The notes beneath the pieces are model-generated. The model was given only the letters and a program-made list of their open reading frames with translations, was not told the origin of the DNA and searched no databases. The translations under genes and the position numbers were made by a program. Positions 26,469-35,861 of a stretch of 64,000 nt of DNA are shown here, one piece after another (within the stretch, counting starts at the first letter, position 1; the number at the start of each line of letters is the position of its first letter). Source of the stretch: Prochlorococcus marinus XMU1404 (GTDB taxonomy: Bacteria; Cyanobacteriota; Cyanobacteriia; PCC-6307; Cyanobiaceae); contig NZ_JAAORE010000003.1 in assembly GCF_017696175.1 (NCBI RefSeq), positions 434,001 through 498,000 on the forward strand, written 5' to 3'.

Positions 26469-29033
26469 ATGGCTATTGTCTGTTATATGACTAATCCAAT
26501 AAATTCCAACAAACCCTTCGATCTACGCTTGCCTACCCCAGGCTGCTACTTAGATCCTGAGAAAGCTGGCATGGATTCTGATGCTGTTTTTCAAGGTATG
26601 ACAGCCCATCTTTTTTATACCCTTGGGAAGTTAGCTACTTCTGCAAGTCCTCATGACTTGTATATGGCTTTAAGTTATGCGGTTAAAGATAGGTTAATGA
26701 CAAGATACTTAGCCAGCCAAGAAGTCATAAGAAAAAAACCACAAAAAACTGTTGCTTATTTATCAGCAGAATTTTTAATAGGTCCTCAATTAAGTAATAA
26801 TCTTCTGAATCTTGGAATAACTAATGAAGCAGAAGATGCTTTAAAGAGATTTGGAATTGAATCATTGTCAACAATCCTTGAAGTTGAAGAGGAGCCTGGA
26901 CTAGGTAATGGTGGTCTTGGCAGACTTGCAGCATGTTACATGGAATCATTAGCATCTCTTCAAGTTCCAGCAGTTGGTTATGGTATTCGATATGAATTTG
27001 GCATATTCAATCAATTAATTAGAGATGGTTGGCAAGTTGAAGTTACTGATAAATGGCTAAAAGGTGGATGGCCATGGGAACTTCCTCAGCCTGACGAATC
27101 TTGTTTTGTTGGTTTTGGAGGTAGAACTGAAAGTTATAGAGATGATAAGGGAAACTATAGATCAAGGTGGATACCATCTGAACATGCGATTGGAGTACCT
27201 CATGATGTCCCAGTTTTAGGATACAGAGTAAATACATGCGATCGATTAAGGTTATGGAGAGCTGATGCGACGGAAAGTTTTGACTTTTATGCCTTCAATA
27301 TTGGCGATTATTATGGAGCGGTTGAAGAAAAAGTTGCATCTGAAACTCTTTCAAAAGTTCTATATCCTAATGATGGAACTGATGAAGGTAGAAGATTAAG
27401 ACTCAAACAACAACACTTTTTTGTAAGTTGTTCTCTTCAGGATATGTTGAGAAGCCTTGAAAAAAGATCTATACCAATAACAGAATTTTCTAAACACTGG
27501 ACAGTACAGCTCAATGATACTCATCCTGCTATTGCAGTAGCTGAATTAATGAGACTTCTTATTGATCAATATCAAATTGGTTGGGATAAAGCTTGGAACA
27601 TAACAACCTCTTCAGTCGCTTATACCAACCATACATTACTCCCAGAAGCTTTAGAGAAATGGGATTTAAGTTTGTTTAATGATCTCCTTCCTCGTCATCT
27701 AGAAATTATTTATGAAATTAATTGGAGATTCCTACAACAATTAAGACTTCGTTATCCTGGCGATGACAAAATTCTTCAAAAGCTCTCAATAATTGATGAA
27801 GAGGGATCCAAATCAGTAAGAATGGCTCACTTAGCTACGATCGGAGCACATCATATAAATGGGGTTGCAGCTCTACACTCAGATCTTATAAAAAGGCAAC
27901 TTCTGCCTGAATTTGCAAAACTATGGCCTGAAAAATTTACAAATGTTACTAATGGAGTCACTCCAAGGAGATGGGTTGCTCTTTCTAATCCTTCATTATC
28001 AAACCTTTTAGAGAAAGAGGTTGGTCCTGATTGGATAACAAATATGGAACTTCTTAAAAAGTTAGAAGAGAAAAAAGATGATTCCAATTTTTTACAAAAA
28101 TTTGAGGAAAGTAAATTAAATGGAAAAAGAAAATTAGCTAATTTTATTCATTCAAAAACAAACATACTTGTAGATCCAGCAAGTTTATTTGATGTTCAAG
28201 TAAAAAGAATCCATCAATATAAAAGACAACATTTAAATGCTCTACAAATTATTGCTCAATATTTAAGAATCAAAAATGGGACAAACAACTATGAAGTTCC
28301 AAGAACAATAATATTTGGAGGTAAAGCAGCGCCTGGTTACTTTATGGCAAAACTAATGATTAGATTTATTAATGGTATTGCTGATGTAGTTAATTCTGAT
28401 CCAGATATGGATGGTCTATTACGGGTTGTTTTTTTACCGGACTATAATGTAAAACTTGGTGAAATAGTTTATCCTGCAACAGATCTTTCAGAACAAATTT
28501 CAACTGCAGGAAAAGAAGCTTCTGGAACTGGGAACATGAAATTTGCCATGAATGGGGCATTGACTATTGGAACATTAGATGGGGCTAATGTGGAATTAAG
28601 AGATCTTGTGAAAAAAGAAAATTTCTTCCTTTTCGGAAAAACTGAAAGTGAAATCATGGATTTAAAAAATAATAATTATTCACCCAAAACATTCATTGAT
28701 CAATGCCCAGAACTAACAGAAGTTATACGTTTAATTGAAATAGGACACTTTAGTAATGGGGATAAAGAATTATTCAAACCTTTATTAAATAGCTTGACTG
28801 GCTACGACCCATTCTTTGTCATGGCTGACTTTGAAGACTATTTAAATAAACAGGATGAAGTGAGTAAATGCTGGAATAATAAAAAGTCATGGAACAAAAT
28901 GGCACTACTAAATACTGCAAGATCTGGTTATTTTTCTTCAGATAGATCTATTAGAGAATATTGCAAATTAATTTGGAAAGTTTCTCCAATGCCAGTTGAA
29001 ATTACATGCGATGTTGAAGAATTAACTAATTAA
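26469..29033 (+). CDS. glgP: Glycogen phosphorylase
   Basis: Releases glucose 1-phosphate from glycogen with phosphate and PLP, supplying carbon in the dark. The 854-aa length is normal. Blocks: KTVAYLSAEFLIGPQLSNN, EEEPGLGNGGLGRLAACYM, GYGIRYEFGIF, TVQLNDTHPAIAVAELMR, YTNHTLLPEALEKW, and the PLP-lysine block EASGTGNMKFAMNGALT with Lys 691. The start may be at 26469 or at the internal ATG 26487 (MTNPINSN); nothing decides it. Its last 8 nt overlap the end of a convergent small gene. Confidence 0.97.
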   Translation: MAIVCYMTNPINSNKPFDLRLPTPGCYLDPEKAGMDSDAVFQGMTAHLFYTLGKLATSASPHDLYMALSYAVKDRLMTRYLASQEVIRKKPQKTVAYLSAEFLIGPQLSNNLLNLGITNEAEDALKRFGIESLSTILEVEEEPGLGNGGLGRLAACYMESLASLQVPAVGYGIRYEFGIFNQLIRDGWQVEVTDKWLKGGWPWELPQPDESCFVGFGGRTESYRDDKGNYRSRWIPSEHAIGVPHDVPVLGYRVNTCDRLRLWRADATESFDFYAFNIGDYYGAVEEKVASETLSKVLYPNDGTDEGRRLRLKQQHFFVSCSLQDMLRSLEKRSIPITEFSKHWTVQLNDTHPAIAVAELMRLLIDQYQIGWDKAWNITTSSVAYTNHTLLPEALEKWDLSLFNDLLPRHLEIIYEINWRFLQQLRLRYPGDDKILQKLSIIDEEGSKSVRMAHLATIGAHHINGVAALHSDLIKRQLLPEFAKLWPEKFTNVTNGVTPRRWVALSNPSLSNLLEKEVGPDWITNMELLKKLEEKKDDSNFLQKFEESKLNGKRKLANFIHSKTNILVDPASLFDVQVKRIHQYKRQHLNALQIIAQYLRIKNGTNNYEVPRTIIFGGKAAPGYFMAKLMIRFINGIADVVNSDPDMDGLLRVVFLPDYNVKLGEIVYPATDLSEQISTAGKEASGTGNMKFAMNGALTIGTLDGANVELRDLVKKENFFLFGKTESEIMDLKNNNYSPKTFIDQCPELTEVIRLIEIGHFSNGDKELFKPLLNSLTGYDPFFVMADFEDYLNKQDEVSKCWNNKKSWNKMALLNTARSGYFSSDRSIREYCKLIWKVSPMPVEITCDVEELTN

Positions 29034-29481
29034 TATTTTTCTTATCTGGGAAATCAGGAGTTTGATGAAATAATCTGTTTAAGATTAATCTATCTACATT
29101 TAATGGATCTGGAGCTAACTCTTTTGCAATTTCTTTGAATTTTGATTCGATATTGTTTGAAAATTTTGTATCAAAAATTCTTTCCATTAATGCATCAATT
29201 GAATATAAATAAGCATTAACACTTTCAAGTTCTTCTAAAGCTTCGGAAATTTCAAAATCAGAAATATGTTTTTCATCTGAAATTATATCTTCATTAGATT
29301 CTCTCTCAGATACTTGTCTCTGCAATTCATTAGTAACCTTATTACAGAGAGTTCTAAAAGATTGAATTGAAGCCCAGTTTAATTCTTGTTGCTGTTTAAA
29401 AGTAGGAAATTCTCTAATCAGACGATCATGCTCTTTATAAAATCTCTGACAATCAGAGCATTGACAAAGTTCTTCAGCCAA
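29026..29481 (-). CDS. Conserved protein of unknown function with N-terminal CxCxxC
   Basis: A 151-aa soluble, strongly helical acidic protein. It starts MAEELCQCSDCQRFY, with Cys 6, 8 and 11, then continues as long amphipathic helices (for instance RTLCNKVTNELQRQVSERES). A metal site at the N-terminus is conceivable. I do not recognise the family. Its 3' end overlaps glgP by 8 nt. It is 31 nt downstream of another small leftward gene. Confidence 0.65.
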   Translation of the reverse strand: MAEELCQCSDCQRFYKEHDRLIREFPTFKQQQELNWASIQSFRTLCNKVTNELQRQVSERESNEDIISDEKHISDFEISEALEELESVNAYLYSIDALMERIFDTKFSNNIESKFKEIAKELAPDPLNVDRLILNRLFHQTPDFPDKKNIN

Positions 29482-29512
29482 AAGAAAATATAACTCTTTC
29501 TATATCATCTCA

Positions 29513-29845
29513 CTATTTGGGCATAATTGTAGGACCATCCAACAATTCGTCATTTTCATCAAGTGAATCAGGACTATCAGGCAAAGGTATCTCAATACTA
29601 GTAACTAAGTTGATGACATCTCTTAATCTCATTGAATCAGCAAACCATCCCATTGCCTGTTCCGCATCTCCTCTTTTTTCAGCATCATTTGCTTGATCTT
29701 CATGAGCTTCTGCCAATAAAGCAAGCCAGCATAGGCATCTTGCTTGAACTATTGAAAGATCTAAATCATTAGGTTGAGATTTAGAAATACGTTCGTGCTC
29801 TTGTTGAATTAAGAGTTTTAAACGCATATCATGCAACTTAGCCAT
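29513..29845 (-). CDS. Conserved helical protein of unknown function
   Basis: A 110-aa soluble protein, helical through about residue 80 (ARCLCWLALLAEAHEDQAND, then a likely TPR-like helix pair AEQAMGWFADSMRLRDVINL) with an acidic, proline-containing C-terminal tail. I do not recognise the family. It lies 78 nt downstream of tRNA-Arg on the same strand and 31 nt upstream of the 151-aa gene, with which it likely forms a unit. Confidence 0.65.
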   Translation of the reverse strand: MAKLHDMRLKLLIQQEHERISKSQPNDLDLSIVQARCLCWLALLAEAHEDQANDAEKRGDAEQAMGWFADSMRLRDVINLVTSIEIPLPDSPDSLDENDELLDGPTIMPK

Positions 29846-29923
29846 AAAAGATTTATTACTAACTATACGCTAGCTAGAGAGTAGCAATTTTGCACACATA
29901 CTACATATAGTTTTTTATTTTTA

Positions 29924-29997
<74 letters not shown>

Positions 29998-30020
29998 AAT
30001 AGATGATTTTTGGAGTATTA

Positions 30021-30031
30021 AGCATTATGCT
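30021..30031. promoter_or_regulatory. Symmetric -10 element shared by tRNA-Arg and rnpB
   Basis: The palindrome AGCATTATGCT gives CATTAT on the plus strand (30023-30028), 7 nt before the rnpB 5' end, and CATAAT on the minus strand (30029-30024), predicting a tRNA leader of about 20 nt. The whole divergent spacer is 38 bp, so both promoters must overlap here or lie in the genes. Confidence 0.5.
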
Positions 30032-30035
30032 AAAT

Positions 30036-30411
30036 GAAAGCAGGAGAGGCAATCGCAAGAAAGTTTTATTTTGGAAACAAAATAAAACTTTCTTGAGGAA
30101 AGTCCGGGCTCCCACATGGTCAGGCTTGCTGGGTAATTCCCAGTGCGGGCAACCGTGAGGATAGTGCCACAGAAACATACCGCCTAATACTTTACGTATG
30201 GCAAGGGTGCAAGGGTGCGGTAAGAGCGCACCAGCAACATTGAGAAGTGTTGGCTAGGTAAACCCCGGCTGGGAGCAAGGCTTAGTAGATTTATGACCAT
30301 TACACAATCTACTTTTAAGCGCCGCTTGAGACTGTGAAGTAATTCCAGTCCTAGATAGATGATTGCCCATCTTAATTAAGATGAACAGAACCCGGCTTAC
30401 GACCTGCTTTC
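30036..30411 (+). ncRNA. rnpB: RNase P RNA
   Basis: Catalytic RNA of RNase P, which matures tRNA 5' ends. The ends pair (GAAAGCAGG with CCTGCTTTC). Conserved cores are present: GAGGAAAGTCCGGGCTCC at about 30095, ACAGAAACATACCGCC at about 30169, GGTAAGAGCGCACCAGC at about 30219, GGTAAACCCCGG at about 30257, and the 3' AACAGAACCCGGCTTACGACC. An A/U-rich P3 arm (AAGTTTTATTTTG with CAAAATAAAACTT) is clear. Type A cyanobacterial form. Divergent from tRNA-Arg, itself a substrate. Confidence 0.97.
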
Positions 30412-30436
30412 TAATTTTTGTAATTATTTCAATAAG

Positions 30437-31186
30437 ATGACAAATATAATTAACGCAAAGAGAATTCGTCAAATAACTACTTTTTTAAAGTCTTTAAATA
30501 TTAAATCAAATAGATTTTCTGAAATAATTAGAACACAAAATATTTCAGTTATTCAAGAGTTTAATCAAGCATTTATCCATTCCTCAGAAGACAAAATAAT
30601 AAATTACGAAAAACTAGAATTTTTTGGAGATGCAGTACTCAGATTAGCTGCTTCTAATTTTATTGAAAAAAAATATCCTCAAATGAGTGTAGGAGAAAGA
30701 TCAGAGCTAAGAGCACAAATTGTAAGTGATGAATGGTTAACTAAATTAGGGAAAAAAATTGATATTGAGAAATTGATAATTAAAGGACCTAAAGCTATTG
30801 GTGATGAAAATTCAAAAGATACAATTATTGGTGAAGCTACAGAAGCTTTAATAGGTGCCCTTTACAAGTGCTTTAATTCGATTCAGGAAGTAAATCTTTG
30901 GTTAGATGATATTTGGGAGGAAGATTCAGAAATATTTCTAAAAGCTCCATATAAATTCAAATCTAAGACAGTATTACAAGAGTGGTGTCAAAGCAAAGGT
31001 TTTGATTTGCCAGTTTATAAAATAATTGAAGTCTCAAAGAAAAATGGTGACCCTAAGAGGTTTTCTTGCAATATATTTATCGAGGGATCAAAAGAATCAT
31101 CTGCATTCGGCAAATCCCATAAACAAGCAGAAACAAATGCAGCTAGGTTTTTGATAGAAAAATTTATAACTACAGGTAAAATCTAA
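30437..31186 (+). CDS. rnc: Ribonuclease III
   Basis: Cleaves double-stranded RNA in rRNA processing and antisense-RNA decay. The 249-aa protein has the RNase III signature YEKLEFFGDAVLRLA (Glu 61, Asp 65), IIGEATEALIGALY and a C-terminal dsRNA-binding domain (about 168-245, KTVLQEWCQSKGFDLPVY to HKQAETNAARFLIEKF). In the second acidic motif the residue matching E. coli Asp 114 is Glu 133, while Glu 136 matches Glu 117. The gene begins 26 nt after rnpB and ends 3 nt before the convergent ndhS. Confidence 0.95.
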   Translation: MTNIINAKRIRQITTFLKSLNIKSNRFSEIIRTQNISVIQEFNQAFIHSSEDKIINYEKLEFFGDAVLRLAASNFIEKKYPQMSVGERSELRAQIVSDEWLTKLGKKIDIEKLIIKGPKAIGDENSKDTIIGEATEALIGALYKCFNSIQEVNLWLDDIWEEDSEIFLKAPYKFKSKTVLQEWCQSKGFDLPVYKIIEVSKKNGDPKRFSCNIFIEGSKESSAFGKSHKQAETNAARFLIEKFITTGKI

Positions 31187-31189
31187 TAT

Positions 31190-31375
31190 TTATACTATTT
31201 CTAAATTAGTTAGTTGAAAAGTTATGAGTTTATCCCAATTACCCCCTTCAAACAAAACAGCAGCTCTTTTTTTTGTAACTCTCTGTACAAACCCTTTGTA
31301 TCCTCTGTATATAGAATTAGCGTCTTTTACAACAACAAAAGAACCGGGGAGTATGGGTTTAGTAGATAATTCCAT
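31190..31375 (-). CDS. ndhS: NDH-1 complex subunit S
   Basis: A 61-aa SH3-like protein of the NdhS family, the ferredoxin-docking subunit of the photosynthetic NDH-1 complex at the thylakoid. It carries [23 protein letters not shown] and the well-conserved [18 protein letters not shown]. No transmembrane segment, as expected for a peripheral arm subunit. It is squeezed between rnc (3 nt, convergent) and rimM (24 nt, divergent), so its promoter must overlap the rimM start region. Confidence 0.88.
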   Translation of the reverse strand: MELSTKPILPGSFVVVKDANSIYRGYKGFVQRVTKKRAAVLFEGGNWDKLITFQLTNLEIV

Positions 31376-31399
31376 AAAACACTCTTTTTAATACAATAT

Positions 31400-31939
31400 A
31401 TGATAAATGAAAATGAATGGCTGATCGTTGGATTGATAACATCATGTCATGGTATTAATGGACAGGTAAAGGTTAAATCTCTAAGTGATTTTGAAGAAAG
31501 ATTTTTAAAACCGGGAATGAGATGGTTGCAAAAAGAAAATGAACCTCCTTCAAACATAGAACTTATATCTGGTTTCAAACAGCCTGGTAAAGAAATCTTT
31601 ATAGTTAAGTTCAAAGGAATACATACAAGAAATCATGCAGAGAAACTTAAAAAATTTAAGATTCTTGTAAAAACCGATAAACTGCCTAAGTTAAAAAAGG
31701 AAGAATTCCACTTTTTGGAACTTATAAATCTTGAAGTCAAGATGGTAGAAAATGAAGAATTAAAAATAATTGGGAAAGTTATTAATTTAGACAATGAGAA
31801 AAATAATTTACTTGTTATTAAACTACTTAAAAATCAAAAGAAAGTTCTCATACCATTTGTTAAAGAGATAGTCCCATTAGTTGATATAAAACATAATTTT
31901 TTAATCATCAATCCTCCAAATGGACTTTTAGAGCTATAA
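31400..31939 (+). CDS. rimM: 16S rRNA processing protein RimM
   Basis: Ribosome maturation factor for the 30S head, binding S19. The 179-aa protein has the N-terminal RimM block [20 protein letters not shown] (8-27), [18 protein letters not shown], and the C-terminal PRC-barrel-like half ([37 protein letters not shown]). Start ATG at 31400; ATGs close downstream could also serve. It may be transcribed from rnc through the antisense of ndhS. Confidence 0.95.
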   Translation: MINENEWLIVGLITSCHGINGQVKVKSLSDFEERFLKPGMRWLQKENEPPSNIELISGFKQPGKEIFIVKFKGIHTRNHAEKLKKFKILVKTDKLPKLKKEEFHFLELINLEVKMVENEELKIIGKVINLDNEKNNLLVIKLLKNQKKVLIPFVKEIVPLVDIKHNFLIINPPNGLLEL

Positions 31940-31971
31940 ATTAAAAAAAATAAAAGTTTGTAAAAATCTAA

Positions 31972-33867
31972 TCATTCCACAGTTACACTTTTAGCTAAGT
32001 TTCTTGGTTGATCCACGTCAAGTCCTCTATGAGCTGCGATATGGTAACTCAATAATTGTAAAGGCACTATATTAAGTAGTGGTGAAATCCATTCATTAGA
32101 GGAAGGAACTTTCATTAAATAATCAAAGATTTCAGTTCCATTACATTCAGGAGCAATCCCAATCAAATATGCATCTCTAGCTTTTGCTTCTTGTGCATTA
32201 CTGATAACTTTATCAAAAACCTCACCAGGAGAAGCAATTGAAATTACAGGTACTTTTTTATCTAACAAAGCTATTGGACCATGTTTCATTTCACCTGCAG
32301 GATATCCAGCTGCATGAATGTAACTAATTTCCTTAAGTTTTAAAGCACCTTCAAGAGCAATTGGATAATTTATTCCTCTTCCTAAAAAAATAACATCTTT
32401 AATATTAAAAAAGTCATGTGCTAGCTTTTCTGAAGATTCATTATGTTTCTCTAGGAGATCTTCCAGTAATGGTGGAAGTTTTAAAAGTTCATTTATTAAT
32501 TTACTTATTTCATAAGGACTTTGATTGCCTTTAATTTGAGCAAATTTTATAGCTAATCCATAAAAAGAAAGTAATTGAGCAAAAAAAGTTTTTGTTGCTG
32601 CAACTCCAACTTCTATCCCTGCACAGATATCAATTATATTTGAGACCTGCCTTCCTATGGAACTCTCTTTTCTATTTGTTATTGCAATAAGATTGGGTTT
32701 AAATCTTTTATCTTCAATAGAGGAACGCCTTTTAATTTCCATATCTATCGCCGCAATTGTATCAGCAGTTTCTCCAGATTGAGTGACTCCAATAGTTAAT
32801 GTATTTGGCAAAAGTGGTGGTGGTGAATATCTAAATTCGCTTGCATAAAAGACATTTGTTGGGATACCTGAAAATTGTTCTAATAAAAAGCTGCCGACCA
32901 TTGCGGCATGTTTACTTGTACCACAAGCAATAATTTCAATTCTTTCTATTGATTCAAAAAACTCTGTATCAAAAGGATATTTAATTTGATATTCATCATC
33001 CTCTAAGTTTTTAATTAAATAATTTTCTAACCAGTTTTTGGCAGTCCCAGGCTGATCATATATCTCCTTTAACATATAGTGCTTGAAATTCATCTTATCC
33101 ATTATTTGCTCTGAAACTTTTAAAGAAACTGGATTTCGATATTGTCTCTCGTTGTTTGAGTCATATATTTCAATTCCAAGAGGAGTTAATAAAGCGATTT
33201 CTTCATCTTCCATAGGCAGAATAATATTCGTAAAGTTTGCAATGGCTGGAGTATCACTAGCACAAATAAATTCCCCTTCTCCTAAACCAATAATCAAGGG
33301 GGCCTGTCTTCTTGCAACTACCAAAGAGGTTGGAGCACCAGCCCATAAAACTGCCAAAGCATAAGATCCTTCTAAGTCAGATATTACATTTCTCACAGCT
33401 ACTAATAATGTTGAACCATTATTCTCAAGATTAAGTTTATTTAATGTATTTAGCTCTCTTTGAATTAGATGAGGAATTACCTCGGTATCTGTATCAGAAT
33501 TAAAAATAATTCCCTCTTTCTCTAATTTATTTTTTAAATCTTGGAAATTTTCAATTATGCCATTCTGAACAACTGCTATGGTTCCAGAACTATCGATATG
33601 AGGATGTGCATTTTTAACCTCAGGCTTTCCATGGGTCGCCCATCGGGTATGACCTATACCCACAGTTCCAGGAATATTCTGATCATTAAGATTAGTTATT
33701 AAATTTTTGAGTTTTCCTTCTGCTTTATTACAAGAAATACAATTTGTTTCGGAATTAATTATTGCAATACCTGCAGAATCATAACCTCTATATTCAAGTT
33801 TTTCTAAACCATTCATTAATAATGGTAAAGCTTTTTTATATCCAGTAACAGCAACTATTCCACACAT
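31972..33867 (-). CDS. glmS: Glutamine-fructose-6-phosphate aminotransferase (isomerizing)
   Basis: Makes glucosamine 6-phosphate from fructose 6-phosphate and glutamine, the entry to peptidoglycan and LPS precursors. The 631-aa protein has the N-terminal nucleophile Cys in MCGIVAVTGY, the class II amidotransferase blocks EYRGYDSAGI, GIGHTRWATHG and NGIIENF, then two SIS domains (IACGTSKHAAMVGSF, GVTQSGETADTIAAI, FLGRGINYPIALEGALKLKE) and the C-terminal LAKSVTVE. No glmS ribozyme is visible in the 80-nt leader. It follows psaC on the same strand. Confidence 0.97.
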   Translation of the reverse strand: MCGIVAVTGYKKALPLLMNGLEKLEYRGYDSAGIAIINSETNCISCNKAEGKLKNLITNLNDQNIPGTVGIGHTRWATHGKPEVKNAHPHIDSSGTIAVVQNGIIENFQDLKNKLEKEGIIFNSDTDTEVIPHLIQRELNTLNKLNLENNGSTLLVAVRNVISDLEGSYALAVLWAGAPTSLVVARRQAPLIIGLGEGEFICASDTPAIANFTNIILPMEDEEIALLTPLGIEIYDSNNERQYRNPVSLKVSEQIMDKMNFKHYMLKEIYDQPGTAKNWLENYLIKNLEDDEYQIKYPFDTEFFESIERIEIIACGTSKHAAMVGSFLLEQFSGIPTNVFYASEFRYSPPPLLPNTLTIGVTQSGETADTIAAIDMEIKRRSSIEDKRFKPNLIAITNRKESSIGRQVSNIIDICAGIEVGVAATKTFFAQLLSFYGLAIKFAQIKGNQSPYEISKLINELLKLPPLLEDLLEKHNESSEKLAHDFFNIKDVIFLGRGINYPIALEGALKLKEISYIHAAGYPAGEMKHGPIALLDKKVPVISIASPGEVFDKVISNAQEAKARDAYLIGIAPECNGTEIFDYLMKVPSSNEWISPLLNIVPLQLLSYHIAAHRGLDVDQPRNLAKSVTVE

Positions 33868-33947
33868 ACGAATTTTTTTTTCAATTATATTGAAATAAAA
33901 TGCGTATTTATTAAAACATGGACTCTCTTAAAACTGCACTATAAAAA

Positions 33948-34235
<288 letters not shown>

Positions 34236-34326
34236 TTACAAAGAAATTAAAAAAATTAAGATATGCTTCACTCTTGTTAACTCTAGGGCATAAAATCATA
34301 TAGATAATTAGTAATTTCCATAAATT

Positions 34327-34566
34327 ATGTCACAAGAAATCCTCGAAAAAGTCTGTTCTATTGTTTCAGAACAATTAAGCGTTGAAGCAGGAGAAGTAAA
34401 ATCAGATTCAAATTTCCAAAATGATTTAGGTGCAGATTCTCTAGATACCGTTGAACTCGTGATGGCTCTAGAAGAGGCATTTGATATCGAAATTCCTGAT
34501 GAAGCAGCTGAAGGAATCGCAACTGTTGGCGATGCAGTAAAATTCATCGAAGAAAAAAAAGGTTAA
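34327..34566 (+). CDS. acpP: Acyl carrier protein
   Basis: Carries growing acyl chains on a 4'-phosphopantetheine arm in type II fatty acid synthesis. The 79-aa acidic protein has the attachment serine in [17 protein letters not shown] (DSL motif, Ser about 39) and the usual four-helix length. It is followed after 7 nt by fabF, the common acpP-fabF pair. Confidence 0.98.
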   Translation: MSQEILEKVCSIVSEQLSVEAGEVKSDSNFQNDLGADSLDTVELVMALEEAFDIEIPDEAAEGIATVGDAVKFIEEKKG

Positions 34567-34573
34567 TTAAAGA

Positions 34574-35818
34574 ATGCCAAATTTCCATCGAGTAGTTATT
34601 ACTGGTATCGGAGCAGTAACTCCAATTGGTAATAACATTGATGAATATTTAGTCGGTCTTCAAACAAGTACTAATGGGGTCTCAGATATTACTCTCTTTG
34701 ATCCTGACCAACATCCCTGCAAATTTGCTGCAGAAGTAAAAAATCTTCAATCTGAAAATTTTATTGAAGCGAAAGAATCGAAAAGATGGGATCGTTTTTC
34801 CCAGTTTGGAGTTATTGCTGCAAAGCAAGCCTTTAATGATTCTGGACTTGAAATTACCGAAGCTAATGCATCAAGAATTGGAGTGATTATTGGTTCTGGC
34901 GTTGGAGGCTTACTAACTATGGAAAGTCAAGCTCAAATATTAAGTCATAAAGGACCTAAAAGAGTAAGTCCATTTACAGTCCCAATGATGATTCCAAACA
35001 TGGCAACTGGGCTGGCTGCAATCGCTTTAGGAGCAAAAGGACCAAGTTCCTCTGTTTCAACCGCTTGTGCTGCTGGTTCAAATGCAATTGGTGATTCTTT
35101 TAGATTACTCCAACTTGGAAAGGCAGATGCAATGATCTGTGGAGGAGCAGAAGCAAGTATTACGCCTCTTGGAGTAGCTGGTTTTGCCAGTGCCAAAGCT
35201 CTTTCTTTCAGGAATGATAGCCCTCAAACTGCTAGCAGACCTTTTGATGCAGAAAGAGATGGATTTGTTATTGGAGAGGGATCTGGAATTCTTGTTTTAG
35301 AAACTTTAGAAAATGCACAAAAAAGGAATGCGAGAATTTATGGGGAAATAATTGGATATGGAACAACTTGTGATGCTCATCATATTACTGCTCCATCTCC
35401 AGGCGGGGTTGGAGGAGCAGAAGCTATCAAATTAGCGATTGAAGACGCTTGTCTTAGCCTTGATAAAGTTGATTACATCAATGCTCATGGAACGAGTACA
35501 TCAGCTAATGATAAAAATGAAACTTCTGCAATTAAATCTATTTTTAGAGACAGATCTTACCTCATTCCTGTAAGCTCTACTAAGTCGATGACTGGTCATC
35601 TCCTAGGAGGCTCAGGAGGTATAGAAGCTGTAGCTTGTATACTTTCTTTGACACATAATTTTATCCCTCCTACAATTAACTACGTCAATCCAGATCCTGA
35701 ATGTGATCTTGATTATGTACCAAATAATGCAAGAGAAGCTCAAGTAGGAGTAGCTCTTTCTAATTCTTTCGGCTTTGGTGGTCACAATGTTTGCCTTGCT
35801 TTCAGCAAAATGAATTAA
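34574..35818 (+). CDS. fabF: 3-oxoacyl-[ACP] synthase II
   Basis: Condenses malonyl-ACP with acyl-ACP to lengthen fatty acids, including temperature-dependent unsaturated chains. The 414-aa protein has the catalytic triad blocks [14 protein letters not shown] (Cys), [14 protein letters not shown] (His) and [15 protein letters not shown] (Lys, His), plus [14 protein letters not shown] at the N-terminus and [14 protein letters not shown] at the end. It lies 7 nt after acpP and 43 nt before the transketolase gene. Confidence 0.97.
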   Translation: MPNFHRVVITGIGAVTPIGNNIDEYLVGLQTSTNGVSDITLFDPDQHPCKFAAEVKNLQSENFIEAKESKRWDRFSQFGVIAAKQAFNDSGLEITEANASRIGVIIGSGVGGLLTMESQAQILSHKGPKRVSPFTVPMMIPNMATGLAAIALGAKGPSSSVSTACAAGSNAIGDSFRLLQLGKADAMICGGAEASITPLGVAGFASAKALSFRNDSPQTASRPFDAERDGFVIGEGSGILVLETLENAQKRNARIYGEIIGYGTTCDAHHITAPSPGGVGGAEAIKLAIEDACLSLDKVDYINAHGTSTSANDKNETSAIKSIFRDRSYLIPVSSTKSMTGHLLGGSGGIEAVACILSLTHNFIPPTINYVNPDPECDLDYVPNNAREAQVGVALSNSFGFGGHNVCLAFSKMN

Positions 35819-35861
35819 AGACAACCAATTCTGTATTTCCAACTTAACTTATTTTAAAACA

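Noticed and set aside
33868-33947. TTCAAT/ATTGAA hairpin between psaC and glmS as a terminator
   Set aside because: In the direction of transcription it is followed by A residues, not U.
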